NCBI GenBank assembly: GCA_016462055.1
Contig: JAEMTX010000023.1
Span: 10,707 to 16,252, forward strand
Source of the DNA: Acidimicrobiia bacterium
GTDB lineage: Bacteria > Actinomycetota > Acidimicrobiia > Acidimicrobiales > Acidimicrobilacustridaceae
Direction: 5' to 3'
Length of the DNA: 5,546 nt
Of this stretch, positions 1-5,218 are shown piece after piece. The notes under the pieces are model-generated. The model ran no database searches and was not told the DNA's origin. It was given only the letters and a program-made list of their open reading frames with translations. Every line of letters starts with the position of its first letter. The first letter of the stretch is position 1. The position numbers and the translations under genes are program-made.

Positions 1-560
1 ACTGTCTGTCGAGTTTCTGGAAGCGCGCCAAGGATCGCGTCGAGATCTTCGGCGAAACCCATGTCGAGCATTTCGTCGGCTTCATCGAGAACAACCATCT
101 CGATGTCCTTGAGTGGAATAGTTCCGCGTTTGATGTGATCGACTGCTCGACCGGGTGTTGCAACAACAACGTCGACGCCGCGGCCGAGAGCTTGAAGCTG
201 CCGGCCGATTGGTTGTCCTCCGTAGATGGGGAGGACTCGAGCACCAAGCGCTCGGCCGTATTTGTGAACAGCTTCGGACACCTGCATGGCGAGTTCGCGG
301 GTGGGCACAAGGATGAGACCCGTTGGGTTCTTCGAGCGATTGTCCGGGTCGAGGGTCTGAAGCATGGGCAACGCAAATGCTGCGGTTTTGCCAGTGCCTG
401 TGGCGGCCTGGCCCAAAAGGTCCTGCCCAGCGATGAGCGGGGGGATCGACTCGCGCTGGATGGGGGTGGGTTCTTCGTACCCAAGACTGGCGAGGGCTTC
501 GACTAATTCAGGCCGAAGAGCCAGATCGGCGAAGGTTGTGTTGTCGGTCGGTTGGTCCAT
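1..560 (-). CDS. DEAD-box ATP-dependent RNA helicase (N-terminal part, runs off the window)
   Basis: This is the RecA-like domain 1 of a DEAD-box helicase, a cytoplasmic enzyme that uses ATP to unwind or remodel RNA (ribosome assembly, cold adaptation and mRNA turnover are the usual bacterial roles). Reading the minus strand from the ATG at 560 gives 186 residues without a stop. Motifs appear in the canonical order: Q motif with GYEEPTPIQ (27-35), motif I ATGTGKT (53-59), motif Ia PTRELA (86-91), the GG pair (114-115), motif Ib TPGR (135-138) and motif II DEAD (159-162). The C-terminal helicase domain, including motif III SAT, lies outside the window. The ATG is supported by a GAGGAG Shine-Dalgarno element about 8 nt upstream; an in-frame GTG about 36 nt further upstream lacks such support. 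It is divergent from the DUF3237 gene. Whether it is of the DeaD/CsdA, RhlE or another subtype depends on the missing C-terminus, so no symbol is given. Confidence 0.96.
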   Translation of the reverse strand, partial: MDQPTDNTTFADLALRPELVEALASLGYEEPTPIQRESIPPLIAGQDLLGQAATGTGKTAAFALPMLQTLDPDNRSKNPTGLILVPTRELAMQVSEAVHKYGRALGARVLPIYGGQPIGRQLQALGRGVDVVVATPGRAVDHIKRGTIPLKDIEMVVLDEADEMLDMGFAEDLDAILGALPETRQT

Positions 561-708
561 GAGATGCGCTCCTCGACCGCTATGGCCGGCCTCCACGCTC
601 CCACGCGGGGGCGAATAGAACGAATCGACGCCCCTCGGGCTGGTTTGCGAGGCATGTTCTTGCCACGAAGGCGCTCCCGAGGCTGCCCCCGCATGGAATG
701 ATCATCAG
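561..708. other. Divergent intergenic region between the helicase and DUF3237 genes
   Basis: This 148-nt region must hold the promoters of both flanking genes. I could not pick out a convincing -35/-10 pair for either. The only structure noted is a weak inverted repeat, GGGGCG (608-613) facing CGCCCC (629-634) across a 15-nt spacer, which could be chance in GC-rich DNA. Minus-strand reading frames cross the region but look like out-of-frame extensions with Arg/Pro-rich translations, so I call no gene here. Confidence 0.4.
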
Positions 709-1134
709 ATGGAACTGCGACCTTTTGCCACACTGACCCTTGCCGTTGCCTCAGATGGCCTCTACATGCTTGGTGCAACGCCTGCGGGTACCCGAATCGT
801 CCAAGAGATAAGTGAGGCCCGGATCGAGGGTCCACGGCTGAATGCAAGCCTTGTCGGGAGCGCCGCTGCCGACTGGCTTGCCATTGACGCTCAAGGAGTC
901 GGAACCTTCGACATCCGCATGACTCTCATGACCGATGATGGTGTTCCGGTCTACCTGGCGTACAAGGGTCGAGCCGATTGGTCGGCCGGAATGGGCAAGA
1001 CCCCGGTTTATGTCGGTATGGAGTTCGAAGCCGGCGACGAGCGCTACCGCTGGCTCAACGCGCTTCACTTGTTCGGGCGCGGCCAAGTCGGCGAAGGCGG
1101 CAAGCTCGTCTACGAAATCTACGAGCCAATCTGA
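709..1134 (+). CDS. DUF3237 (UPF0311) family protein
   Basis: This 141-residue protein matches the DUF3237 family in length and pattern. The N-terminal strand MELRPFATLTL is followed by the glycine turn and TPAG (24-27), EGPRL (40-44), ADW (54-56), TDDG (75-78) and a C-terminal YRWLNALHLFGRG segment (113-125). There is no signal peptide or membrane segment, so it should be cytosolic. The family has no established biochemical function; it is expected to form a single beta-barrel-like domain and often sits near oxidoreductases and acyl-CoA enzymes in actinobacteria and proteobacteria (recalled, not checked here). The ATG at 709 is chosen because the family begins at about this point; upstream ATGs at 693 and 698 are out of frame. 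The Shine-Dalgarno element is weak (GGA about 11 nt upstream). The next gene on the same strand starts 54 nt downstream with no evident terminator, suggesting co-transcription. Confidence 0.88.
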   Translation: MELRPFATLTLAVASDGLYMLGATPAGTRIVQEISEARIEGPRLNASLVGSAAADWLAIDAQGVGTFDIRMTLMTDDGVPVYLAYKGRADWSAGMGKTPVYVGMEFEAGDERYRWLNALHLFGRGQVGEGGKLVYEIYEPI

Positions 1135-1188
1135 GCCGCTGGGCGACAGGGTGATTGCGACCCGGTGCAGAGTGAAAGAGTCGTGGTC

Positions 1189-2124
1189 ATGTTCAAGAAC
1201 CGCATAACCGATCTTTTGGGTATCGAGATCCCAATCGTGCAGGCGCCGATGGGGTATATCGCCAGAGCGCAGTTGGCGTCGGCGGTTTCAAATGCTGGTG
1301 CTATGGGAATCATCGAGACGTCCTCTGGGGATCTCGCTGCCATTCGTGAAGAGATCACAAAAATGGCCGATCTCACCGACCGACCATTTGGAGTGAATAT
1401 CGCGCAGGCATTCGTGCGCGATCCATCAATCGTCGAATTCGTCGTTGAGCAAGGCGTGCGTTTTGTCATCACATCAGCAGGCGATCCGCGCACATACACA
1501 ACACAGTTGAAAGACGCGGGACTCACAGTGTTCCATGTCATCCCCACACTTCGGGCTGCGCAGAAAGCGGTTGATGCCGGCGTGGACGGACTGGTTGTCG
1601 AAGGGTCAGAAGGCGGTGGATTCAAAAATCCCAGCGACGTCTCGACAATGGTTCTTCTGCCGTTGGTCGCTTCGAAGGTCGATGTTCCGATTGTCGCCGC
1701 CGGAGGCTTTGTTGACGGTCGAACGATGGCCGCTGCGTTTGCTCTAGGCGCTGAAGCGGTTCAGATGGGCACAAGGATGGTGGCGACTGTTGAATCGCCG
1801 ATCCATGAGAATTGGAAGCAAGCGATTGTTGCTGCTCGTGAAACAGACACGGTTCTACTCAACCGACATGCGGCACCATCATTGCGAGTGCTCCGAACCG
1901 AAAGAAGCAACGCGCTTGAATTCGATGTCACGAGCAATGCCATGGAGCACATGGCTCGCCATCAGGAGTTATATTTCGGAGGCGATATGGACTCAGCGCT
2001 CGCTCTGAGCGGCGCGGTGGCTGGGCGAATCAACTCGGTCGAGCCAGTAGCGAAAGTTATTGGGGACTGTGCTCGTGACTGTCTCGAGAGACTTTCTGCG
2101 CTTCACGATCAATACTTGAAGTGA
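1189..2124 (+). CDS. Nitronate monooxygenase / FabK-like FMN-dependent oxidoreductase
   Basis: This 311-residue protein is a TIM-barrel flavoprotein of the nitronate monooxygenase (2-nitropropane dioxygenase) family, which also includes the enoyl-ACP reductase FabK. It shows the family start RITDLLGIEIPIVQAPMG (5-22), GVN (68-70), HVIPTLRAAQKAVDAGVDGLVVEG (116-139, seen in parts), the FMN-phosphate loop AAGGFVDG (170-177) and AVQMGTRMV (190-198). The GGH motif that carries the catalytic His in FabK and in typical nitronate monooxygenases reads GGF here (Phe145), so the reaction may differ from the family name. I recall this GGGFKNP variant as an actinobacterial subgroup, so the gene need not be defective. 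The ATG at 1189 is preferred over in-frame GTGs at 1165 and 1183 because family members begin with M-x-x-R-I-T, and a purine-rich GAAAGAG lies 8 nt upstream. Probably cytosolic and co-transcribed with the DUF3237 gene. The substrate is unknown. Confidence 0.9.
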   Translation: MFKNRITDLLGIEIPIVQAPMGYIARAQLASAVSNAGAMGIIETSSGDLAAIREEITKMADLTDRPFGVNIAQAFVRDPSIVEFVVEQGVRFVITSAGDPRTYTTQLKDAGLTVFHVIPTLRAAQKAVDAGVDGLVVEGSEGGGFKNPSDVSTMVLLPLVASKVDVPIVAAGGFVDGRTMAAAFALGAEAVQMGTRMVATVESPIHENWKQAIVAARETDTVLLNRHAAPSLRVLRTERSNALEFDVTSNAMEHMARHQELYFGGDMDSALALSGAVAGRINSVEPVAKVIGDCARDCLERLSALHDQYLK

Positions 2125-2125
2125 A

Positions 2126-2404
2126 TCAATCAATTGGAAGACGCGACATGAGGTCAATCTTCCGTTCTTCGAACTCGTCAAAGTCGATGATTTTGTCATC
2201 GAGTTGTTTGTGGATGAGTTCGATTTGGGCGAGCAGCTCCGCAGCGGACAACTCGCCTTCAGTGCTGAGTTCGACGAGGATTTCTTCACCGTCTTCGCCA
2301 ATTCGAGTTTCGCCGGTTTGACGGCGTTCCCGCTTCAGGGCTTGTTTTGCCTTCTTGTTACGGTCACGTTGAAGTTTTTCGAAACTTGTTCTTTGGGCAC
2401 CCAT
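2126..2404 (-). CDS. Small basic protein with a SHOCT-like C-terminal segment, function unknown
   Basis: This encodes 92 residues. The N-terminal third (about 5-30) is strongly basic, with RDRNKKAK and KRERR clusters and a likely helix that could contact nucleic acid or acidic surfaces. A short acidic linker follows (about 37-52). The C-terminal helix pair (about 53-89: LSAAELLAQIELIHKQLDD, then DFDEFEERKIDLMSRL) resembles the SHOCT pattern, in which a helix, a turn and an E/D-F-E-x-K-K-x-x-L helix close the protein. There is no signal peptide or membrane segment. The gene is supported by a near-perfect Shine-Dalgarno sequence six nucleotides before the ATG and by its strongly biased charge organisation. 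It ends 1 nt from the convergent flavoprotein stop codon and is divergent from the enoyl-CoA hydratase gene. I do not know a function; similar short proteins occur in actinobacteria as far as I recall. Confidence 0.82.
   Translation of the reverse strand: MGAQRTSFEKLQRDRNKKAKQALKRERRQTGETRIGEDGEEILVELSTEGELSAAELLAQIELIHKQLDDKIIDFDEFEERKIDLMSRLPID
2136..2163 (+). terminator. Possible terminator-like hairpin after the nitronate monooxygenase-like gene
   Basis: GGAAGA (2136-2141) can pair with TCTTCC (2158-2163), with an inner GAC (2145-2147) / GTC (2153-2155) helix. It begins 12 nt after the flavoprotein stop and lies inside the 3' coding end of the convergent 92-residue gene. No T-tract follows, so factor-independent termination is uncertain. 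Confidence 0.25.
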
Positions 2405-2410
2405 TTGGGG

Positions 2411-2418
2411 CCTCCTTT
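2411..2418 (-). promoter_or_regulatory. Strong ribosome binding site of the 92-residue protein gene
   Basis: The minus strand reads AAAGGAGG here, followed by a 6-nt spacer (2410-2405) and the ATG at 2404. It is close to the full anti-Shine-Dalgarno complement, the strongest such site in the window, and it fixes the start of the small gene. Confidence 0.8.
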
Positions 2419-2543
2419 GTCGACGTAGTGCCGCCGAACTGGTTGTTGCATTCTGGAGCGTCGCGCCGAGTCTGAGCAGACGGCATCGACAAATTCATGG
2501 TCGGGCTTCGCTGAGGCCGTGATTGACGTTACCGGCCCGCAGG

Positions 2544-2564
2544 GCTGGGACCGTGCATCCCGGC
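2544..2564. other. Inverted repeat in the 2405-2646 divergent intergenic region
   Basis: GCTGGGA (2544-2550) and TCCCGGC (2558-2564) form a 7-bp stem with one G-T wobble around a 7-nt loop. It lies between the small-protein gene and the enoyl-CoA hydratase gene, upstream of the candidate promoter of the latter. It could be an operator or an RNA structure; it has no T-tract. A separate GTCTG-AG-CAGAC inverted repeat lies at 2470-2481. Confidence 0.3.
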
Positions 2565-2584
2565 AGGGTTCTACGCCACATGCC

Positions 2585-2621
2585 TTGAATTAGTCGGGCA
2601 ATTGATGGCTAGGGTGCCCTA
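2585..2621 (+). promoter_or_regulatory. Candidate promoter and overlapping palindrome upstream of the enoyl-CoA hydratase gene
   Basis: TTGAAT (2585-2590) and TAGGGT (2610-2615) could serve as -35 and -10 boxes, although the 19-nt spacer is long. TAGGGT fits the TANNNT form tolerated by actinobacterial housekeeping sigma factors. The -10 lies within the inverted repeat TAGGG-TG-CCCTA (2610-2621), so a repressor bound there would block the promoter. Initiation would fall near 2622, leaving a leader of about 25 nt before the GTG start. Confidence 0.3.
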
Positions 2622-2646
2622 ATCCGCAGCGTTTCAAGGGGGAACT

Positions 2647-3450
2647 GTGTCTTTTGTTGTCATCGAAAAGCCAAATCCGAGTGTCACTGTCATCACGTTG
2701 AATCGCCCAGAGCGTATGAATGCAATGGCCTTTGATGTGATGCTGCCCTTGAAGGAAACGCTCGAGGAGGTGGCTCACGACAACGACACCAGAGCCGTCA
2801 TCATCACTGGTGCCGGAGAGGGATTCTGCTCCGGAGCCGATCAAAAAGTGTCGGGAACCATCCCGCATATCGAAGGACTGACGACAACGGTTATTGCACA
2901 ACGTGCAGGTAAGATGCTTGACGACATCATCTTGGGTATCCAAGACATGCCCCAGCCTGTGATTGCCGCTATCAACGGCGCCGCTATTGGCGGGGGTCTC
3001 TGCCTGGCAGCCGCTTGCGATATTCGCGTTGCTTCACACGAGGCGTATTTCCGCGCTGCCGGAATCAACAACGGACTCACCGCTACCGAGCTTGGTCTTA
3101 GTTTCATTCTGCCGAGAATTATTGGAGCGGGTCGTTCGAGCGAACTTATGTTGACCGGTCGCGACATGGGTGTAGAGGAAGCTGAGCGAGCTGGTCTTGT
3201 GTCCCGAGTGGTTGCCCGATCGGAGCTTCTCAACACGGCAATCGAAATCGCTGACCAGATTGCGGGTCTTAGTCGAGTGGGAATTGAACTCACGAAGAAG
3301 ATGATTCTTGGTGGCCTCGAATCGACCAGTTTCCGCTCGCATATGCGCAATGAAATGACCGCGCAGCTTTACGTGCGTCTCACCACAAAAAACTGGGATG
3401 AATCAGTCGCTGCCCGGGCTGAAGGCCGGAAGCCAGTCTTCAGAGACTGA
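2647..3450 (+). CDS. Enoyl-CoA hydratase/isomerase (crotonase) family protein
   Basis: This 267-residue protein has the length and motifs of a crotonase-fold enzyme, which acts on acyl-CoA thioesters in the cytosol (hydration of trans-2-enoyl-CoA or a related isomerisation). The first oxyanion-hole segment is GAGEGFCSGAD (55-65) and the second is INGAAIGGGLCLAAACDIR (109-127). The position of the classical first catalytic Glu (Glu144 of rat crotonase) appears to be Gly139. Glu148, in TATELG, falls where dienoyl-CoA isomerases carry a catalytic Asp, and Glu166, in SSELMLTG, aligns with the second classical Glu. The exact reaction is therefore unclear. The tail AARAEGRKPVF (255-265) is typical of actinobacterial members. 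The GTG start at 2647 follows an AAGGGGG Shine-Dalgarno element by about 5 nt and gives the usual family N-terminus. It ends 3 nt from the convergent thioesterase gene. Confidence 0.94.
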   Translation: MSFVVIEKPNPSVTVITLNRPERMNAMAFDVMLPLKETLEEVAHDNDTRAVIITGAGEGFCSGADQKVSGTIPHIEGLTTTVIAQRAGKMLDDIILGIQDMPQPVIAAINGAAIGGGLCLAAACDIRVASHEAYFRAAGINNGLTATELGLSFILPRIIGAGRSSELMLTGRDMGVEEAERAGLVSRVVARSELLNTAIEIADQIAGLSRVGIELTKKMILGGLESTSFRSHMRNEMTAQLYVRLTTKNWDESVAARAEGRKPVFRD

Positions 3451-3453
3451 GCC

Positions 3454-3885
3454 TTACGCCCCTTCGAGTAGCTCTCGAAGCCAGGCGGGCATGCGAGTGG
3501 CACGACCTTCAGGGTCGAGAACTCCGTGGACAGTTGTGCCCAGAGCACTGATCTGATCCTGGACGCGAAGCAAGTAGTCCATCTGAAAGGTCGCACCTTT
3601 CAGCTTCGACACCCGTGTGTGCACAGTGACGAGATCATCGAACCGGGCCGATACTCGGTAGTTCATAAAGAGTTCTAAAACCGCAAGGTCTACGCCCTGA
3701 GCGCGTATCTCTGGGTACGGAGTTCCAAGAGAGCGCAGAAACTCAACCCGAGCGACTTCGAGCCATGCAATGTACGACGAGTGATGAGCGACGCCCATGG
3801 CATCGGTTTCGGCAAAGCGGACACGAACGTCATGCGAAAACGCATATGAAATCGCGTCGGTCGGAATATCGAGTGAGACCCTCAA
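3454..3885 (-). CDS. Acyl-CoA thioesterase, 4HBT/YbgC-type hotdog fold
   Basis: This 143-residue protein is a single-hotdog thioesterase that hydrolyses acyl-CoA to free acid and CoA; such enzymes work as cytosolic oligomers. The active-site segment VRFAETDAMGVAHHSSYIAW (22-41) contains the nucleophile/base Asp28 and matches the YbgC-like D-T-D-x-x-G-V-x-x-H/Y-x-x-Y pattern. It continues into a long helix, LEVARVEFLRSLG (42-54), and four later strand segments. The start is uncertain: the furthest in-frame start is TTG at 3885, with an upstream TAA (the stop of the acyl-CoA dehydrogenase) in the same frame. No other ATG, GTG or TTG occurs before the ATG at codon 30, which is too late because it follows Asp28. 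No clear Shine-Dalgarno precedes the TTG. The 9-nt gap to the dehydrogenase stop implies one mRNA and possibly translational coupling. The likely role is releasing CoA from an intermediate or by-product of the same pathway. Confidence 0.88.
   Translation of the reverse strand: MRVSLDIPTDAISYAFSHDVRVRFAETDAMGVAHHSSYIAWLEVARVEFLRSLGTPYPEIRAQGVDLAVLELFMNYRVSARFDDLVTVHTRVSKLKGATFQMDYLLRVQDQISALGTTVHGVLDPEGRATRMPAWLRELLEGA
3462..3480 (+). terminator. Perfect 7-bp hairpin at the hydratase/thioesterase convergent junction
   Basis: CTTCGAG (3462-3468) and CTCGAAG (3474-3480) form a perfect 7-bp stem with a 5-nt loop, starting 12 nt after the hydratase stop. It overlaps the last codons of the thioesterase gene on the other strand. 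No T-tract follows on either strand, so it is a candidate for weak or Rho-assisted termination, or for stabilising the transcript end. Confidence 0.35.
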
Positions 3886-3894
3886 GAGGGCTGC

Positions 3895-5100
3895 TTAGTT
3901 TCGAGGAACATCGATCCAAGGAAGTTCTTTGTCGACACGAGGTTCTCCAGGAAGTCCGAGCACTCGCTCGCCGAGAATATTTCGCTGAATTTCCGATGTT
4001 CCGCCTTCGATGGAGTTGGCGCGTGATCGTAGGAACATTTTGCGGGACGTACCAGGAGGACCAGTGAGTCCGATGTTGTCGGACCTGACCATTGTGTAGT
4101 CGTAATCGATGAGAGCCTTTGCTCCCAGTAATTCAACGCAGAACTCGTAGATGTCTTTGTTGACTTCAGCGAATTGCAGCTTGGCGATCGAACCCTCTGG
4201 TCCAGGGTTTCCAATGCGCCGGTTCTGTGAGGCGCGAATATTTGTGAGTCGTAAAACCTCTGCTGAAATCCACAGTTGCATGAGTCGATCTCGAGTGACT
4301 GCTGTGTGCGCCGATGGGTCGTCGTTCCAAAGACGAACGGCTTCGGCAATCGCCCCCGAGCCGCGCTGGGGGACTCCGCCACCGCCACCGCCGATTGTCG
4401 TTCTCTCGTTTGCGAGCGTGGTCATCGAGACTCGCCAGCCTTCGCCGACATCACCGATGCGGTCGGAATCAGGGACTCGTACTTCTGTGAGGTACACCTC
4501 GTTAAATTCCGCTTCTCCTGTCATCTGACGAAGCGGACGGACCTCAACGCCGGGGGCGTGCATATCGAGCGCAAAGTAGGTGAGTCCTTTGTGCTTTGGC
4601 GTGTTGGGGTCAGTGCGGGCGACGAGCATGCCGCGGTTGGCGATGTGGGCCAGGGTGTTCCAGACCTTCTGACCTGTGATGACCCACTCGTCGCCGTCCC
4701 TGACAGCGCGGCATCCGAGTCCGGCGAGATCGGAACCAGCGCCTGGCTCTGAGAACAACTGACACCAAGCGTCTTCACCGGTGAAGGTACGCCGCAGAAT
4801 GGTGGCGCACTGTTCGTCAGTTCCATGAGTGGCGATTGTCGGTCCTGCCATGGTGACGCCAAAAAAGAATCGAGTCTCGATCGAAGCGGCTCCGGCTTCT
4901 CGGAGCCGCCGGTCGATCTCTCTTTGGGCGGTGGGGGCGAGGCCTAGTCCACCTCGGCCGATAGGGAAATGAACCCATGCCAGCCCGAGGTCGTACTGGC
5001 GGCCCCTAAAGGTGACGTTATCGACAGTTCTCGGGTCGAGTTCTTCCAGGAGCGAAGTGAGGCGGTCTTCGACGAGGGTGCTGGCATCAGTCGTGCTCAT
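3895..5100 (-). CDS. Acyl-CoA dehydrogenase (FadE-like)
   Basis: This 401-residue FAD enzyme inserts an alpha,beta double bond into an acyl-CoA and passes electrons to electron-transfer flavoprotein. An N-terminal helical domain (to about 115) is followed by the FAD/substrate loop FSEPGAGSDLAG (116-127), a middle beta-domain with ITGQKVWNTLAHIANRGMLVART (141-163, seen in parts) and a C-terminal helical domain. The ANSIEGGTSEIQRNILGERV segment (361-380) places Glu365 at the catalytic-base position, so the enzyme should be active. Six consecutive glycines (237-242), encoded by three 6-bp repeats, form a flexible link before the last domain. The ATG at 5100 is chosen because family members start at about this point; an in-frame ATG at 5142 would add 14 residues (MPVRAAPTLRNLCA) and would run through a perfect hairpin. 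Neither start has a Shine-Dalgarno, so the mRNA may be leaderless. The gene heads an operon with the thioesterase and is divergent from the MaoC-like gene. The substrate is not determinable. Confidence 0.95.
   Translation of the reverse strand: MSTTDASTLVEDRLTSLLEELDPRTVDNVTFRGRQYDLGLAWVHFPIGRGGLGLAPTAQREIDRRLREAGAASIETRFFFGVTMAGPTIATHGTDEQCATILRRTFTGEDAWCQLFSEPGAGSDLAGLGCRAVRDGDEWVITGQKVWNTLAHIANRGMLVARTDPNTPKHKGLTYFALDMHAPGVEVRPLRQMTGEAEFNEVYLTEVRVPDSDRIGDVGEGWRVSMTTLANERTTIGGGGGGVPQRGSGAIAEAVRLWNDDPSAHTAVTRDRLMQLWISAEVLRLTNIRASQNRRIGNPGPEGSIAKLQFAEVNKDIYEFCVELLGAKALIDYDYTMVRSDNIGLTGPPGTSRKMFLRSRANSIEGGTSEIQRNILGERVLGLPGEPRVDKELPWIDVPRN
4376..4393 (-). repeat. Three tandem 6-bp units encoding six glycines in the acyl-CoA dehydrogenase
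   Basis: The plus strand reads CCGCCA, CCGCCA, CCGCCG. On the coding strand these give alternating GGC and GGT/GGA codons, residues 237-242. Each unit is a multiple of three, so a change in copy number would keep the frame. Confidence 0.75.
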
Positions 5101-5107
5101 GGCGCAG

Positions 5108-5113
5108 AGGTTA
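5108..5113 (-). promoter_or_regulatory. Possible -10 box of a leaderless acyl-CoA dehydrogenase mRNA
   Basis: The minus strand reads TAACCT, fitting TANNNT, and ends 7 nt before the ATG at 5100, the spacing expected when transcription starts at the start codon itself. The absence of a Shine-Dalgarno supports this reading. The -35 position (about 5131-5136) reads GTGCGC, a poor match. Confidence 0.3.
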
Positions 5114-5131
5114 CGCAGCGTGGGCGCTGCG
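5114..5131. other. Perfect inverted repeat upstream of the acyl-CoA dehydrogenase start
   Basis: CGCAGCG (5114-5120), TGGG (5121-5124) and CGCTGCG (5125-5131) make a perfect 7-bp-arm inverted repeat directly upstream of the candidate -10 and 14 nt from the ATG at 5100. It is well placed to be a repressor operator, or an RNA hairpin if transcription starts further upstream. Confidence 0.45.
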
Positions 5132-5176
5132 CGCACAGGCATTGAGCGGGGTTAGTGGTTGGAAGCGAAGCGAGCA

Positions 5177-5197
5177 GCAACCGGTACTATCGCAACC
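5177..5197 (+). promoter_or_regulatory. Candidate -10 box flanked by GCAACC direct repeats upstream of the MaoC-like gene
   Basis: TACTAT (5185-5190) fits the actinobacterial TANNNT -10. It lies between two GCAACC copies (5177-5182 and 5192-5197), and an inverted GGTTG lies at 5157-5161. The best -35 candidate, TTGGAA (5159-5164), is 20 nt away, which is too far to be convincing. Initiation near 5197 would give a leader of about 45 nt that includes the next hairpin. Confidence 0.3.
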
Positions 5198-5202
5198 AGA
5201 GA

Positions 5203-5218
5203 GCCGGGAGCGCCCGGC
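5203..5218 (+). other. Perfect hairpin in the likely 5' leader of the MaoC-like gene
   Basis: GCCGGG (5203-5208), loop AGCG (5209-5212) and CCCGGC (5213-5218) form a six-GC-pair stem ending 24 nt before the GTG start and about 13 nt before its Shine-Dalgarno element. It could stabilise the leader or be an operator half of the divergent region. Confidence 0.4.

Noticed and set aside
135..506. Plus-strand reading frame of 123 codons opposite the helicase
   Set aside because: The minus strand carries a complete set of DEAD-box motifs over the same span; the plus-strand translation has no recognisable family and is an antisense shadow.
503..847. Minus-strand frame of 114 codons crossing the helicase start and the DUF3237 gene
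   Set aside because: It overlaps two well-supported genes, in another frame from the helicase, and its translation is Arg/Pro-rich without family features.
1119..1625. Minus-strand frame of 168 codons opposite the flavoprotein gene
   Set aside because: Low-complexity Ser/Thr/Pro-rich translation antisense to a conserved TIM-barrel gene.
2081..2092. GTCTC-GA-GAGAC palindrome near the end of the flavoprotein gene
   Set aside because: A 2-nt centre is too tight for an RNA hairpin and it lies inside well-conserved coding sequence; likely chance.
2499..2583. Short minus-strand frame of about 28 codons starting with MWRRTLPG in the intergenic region
   Set aside because: Very short, no Shine-Dalgarno noticed and no recognisable features; not enough to call a gene.
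2841..3350. Minus-strand frame of 169 codons opposite the enoyl-CoA hydratase gene
   Set aside because: Antisense shadow of conserved crotonase motifs; no ribosome binding site or family features seen.
3882..4388. Minus-strand frame of 168 codons within the acyl-CoA dehydrogenase
   Set aside because: Out of frame with an intact FAD enzyme that ends in the normal catalytic Glu segment; no frameshift is needed.
4276..4752. Plus-strand frame of 158 codons opposite the acyl-CoA dehydrogenase
   Set aside because: Antisense to the FAD-binding and middle domains; long open frames are expected opposite GC-rich genes.
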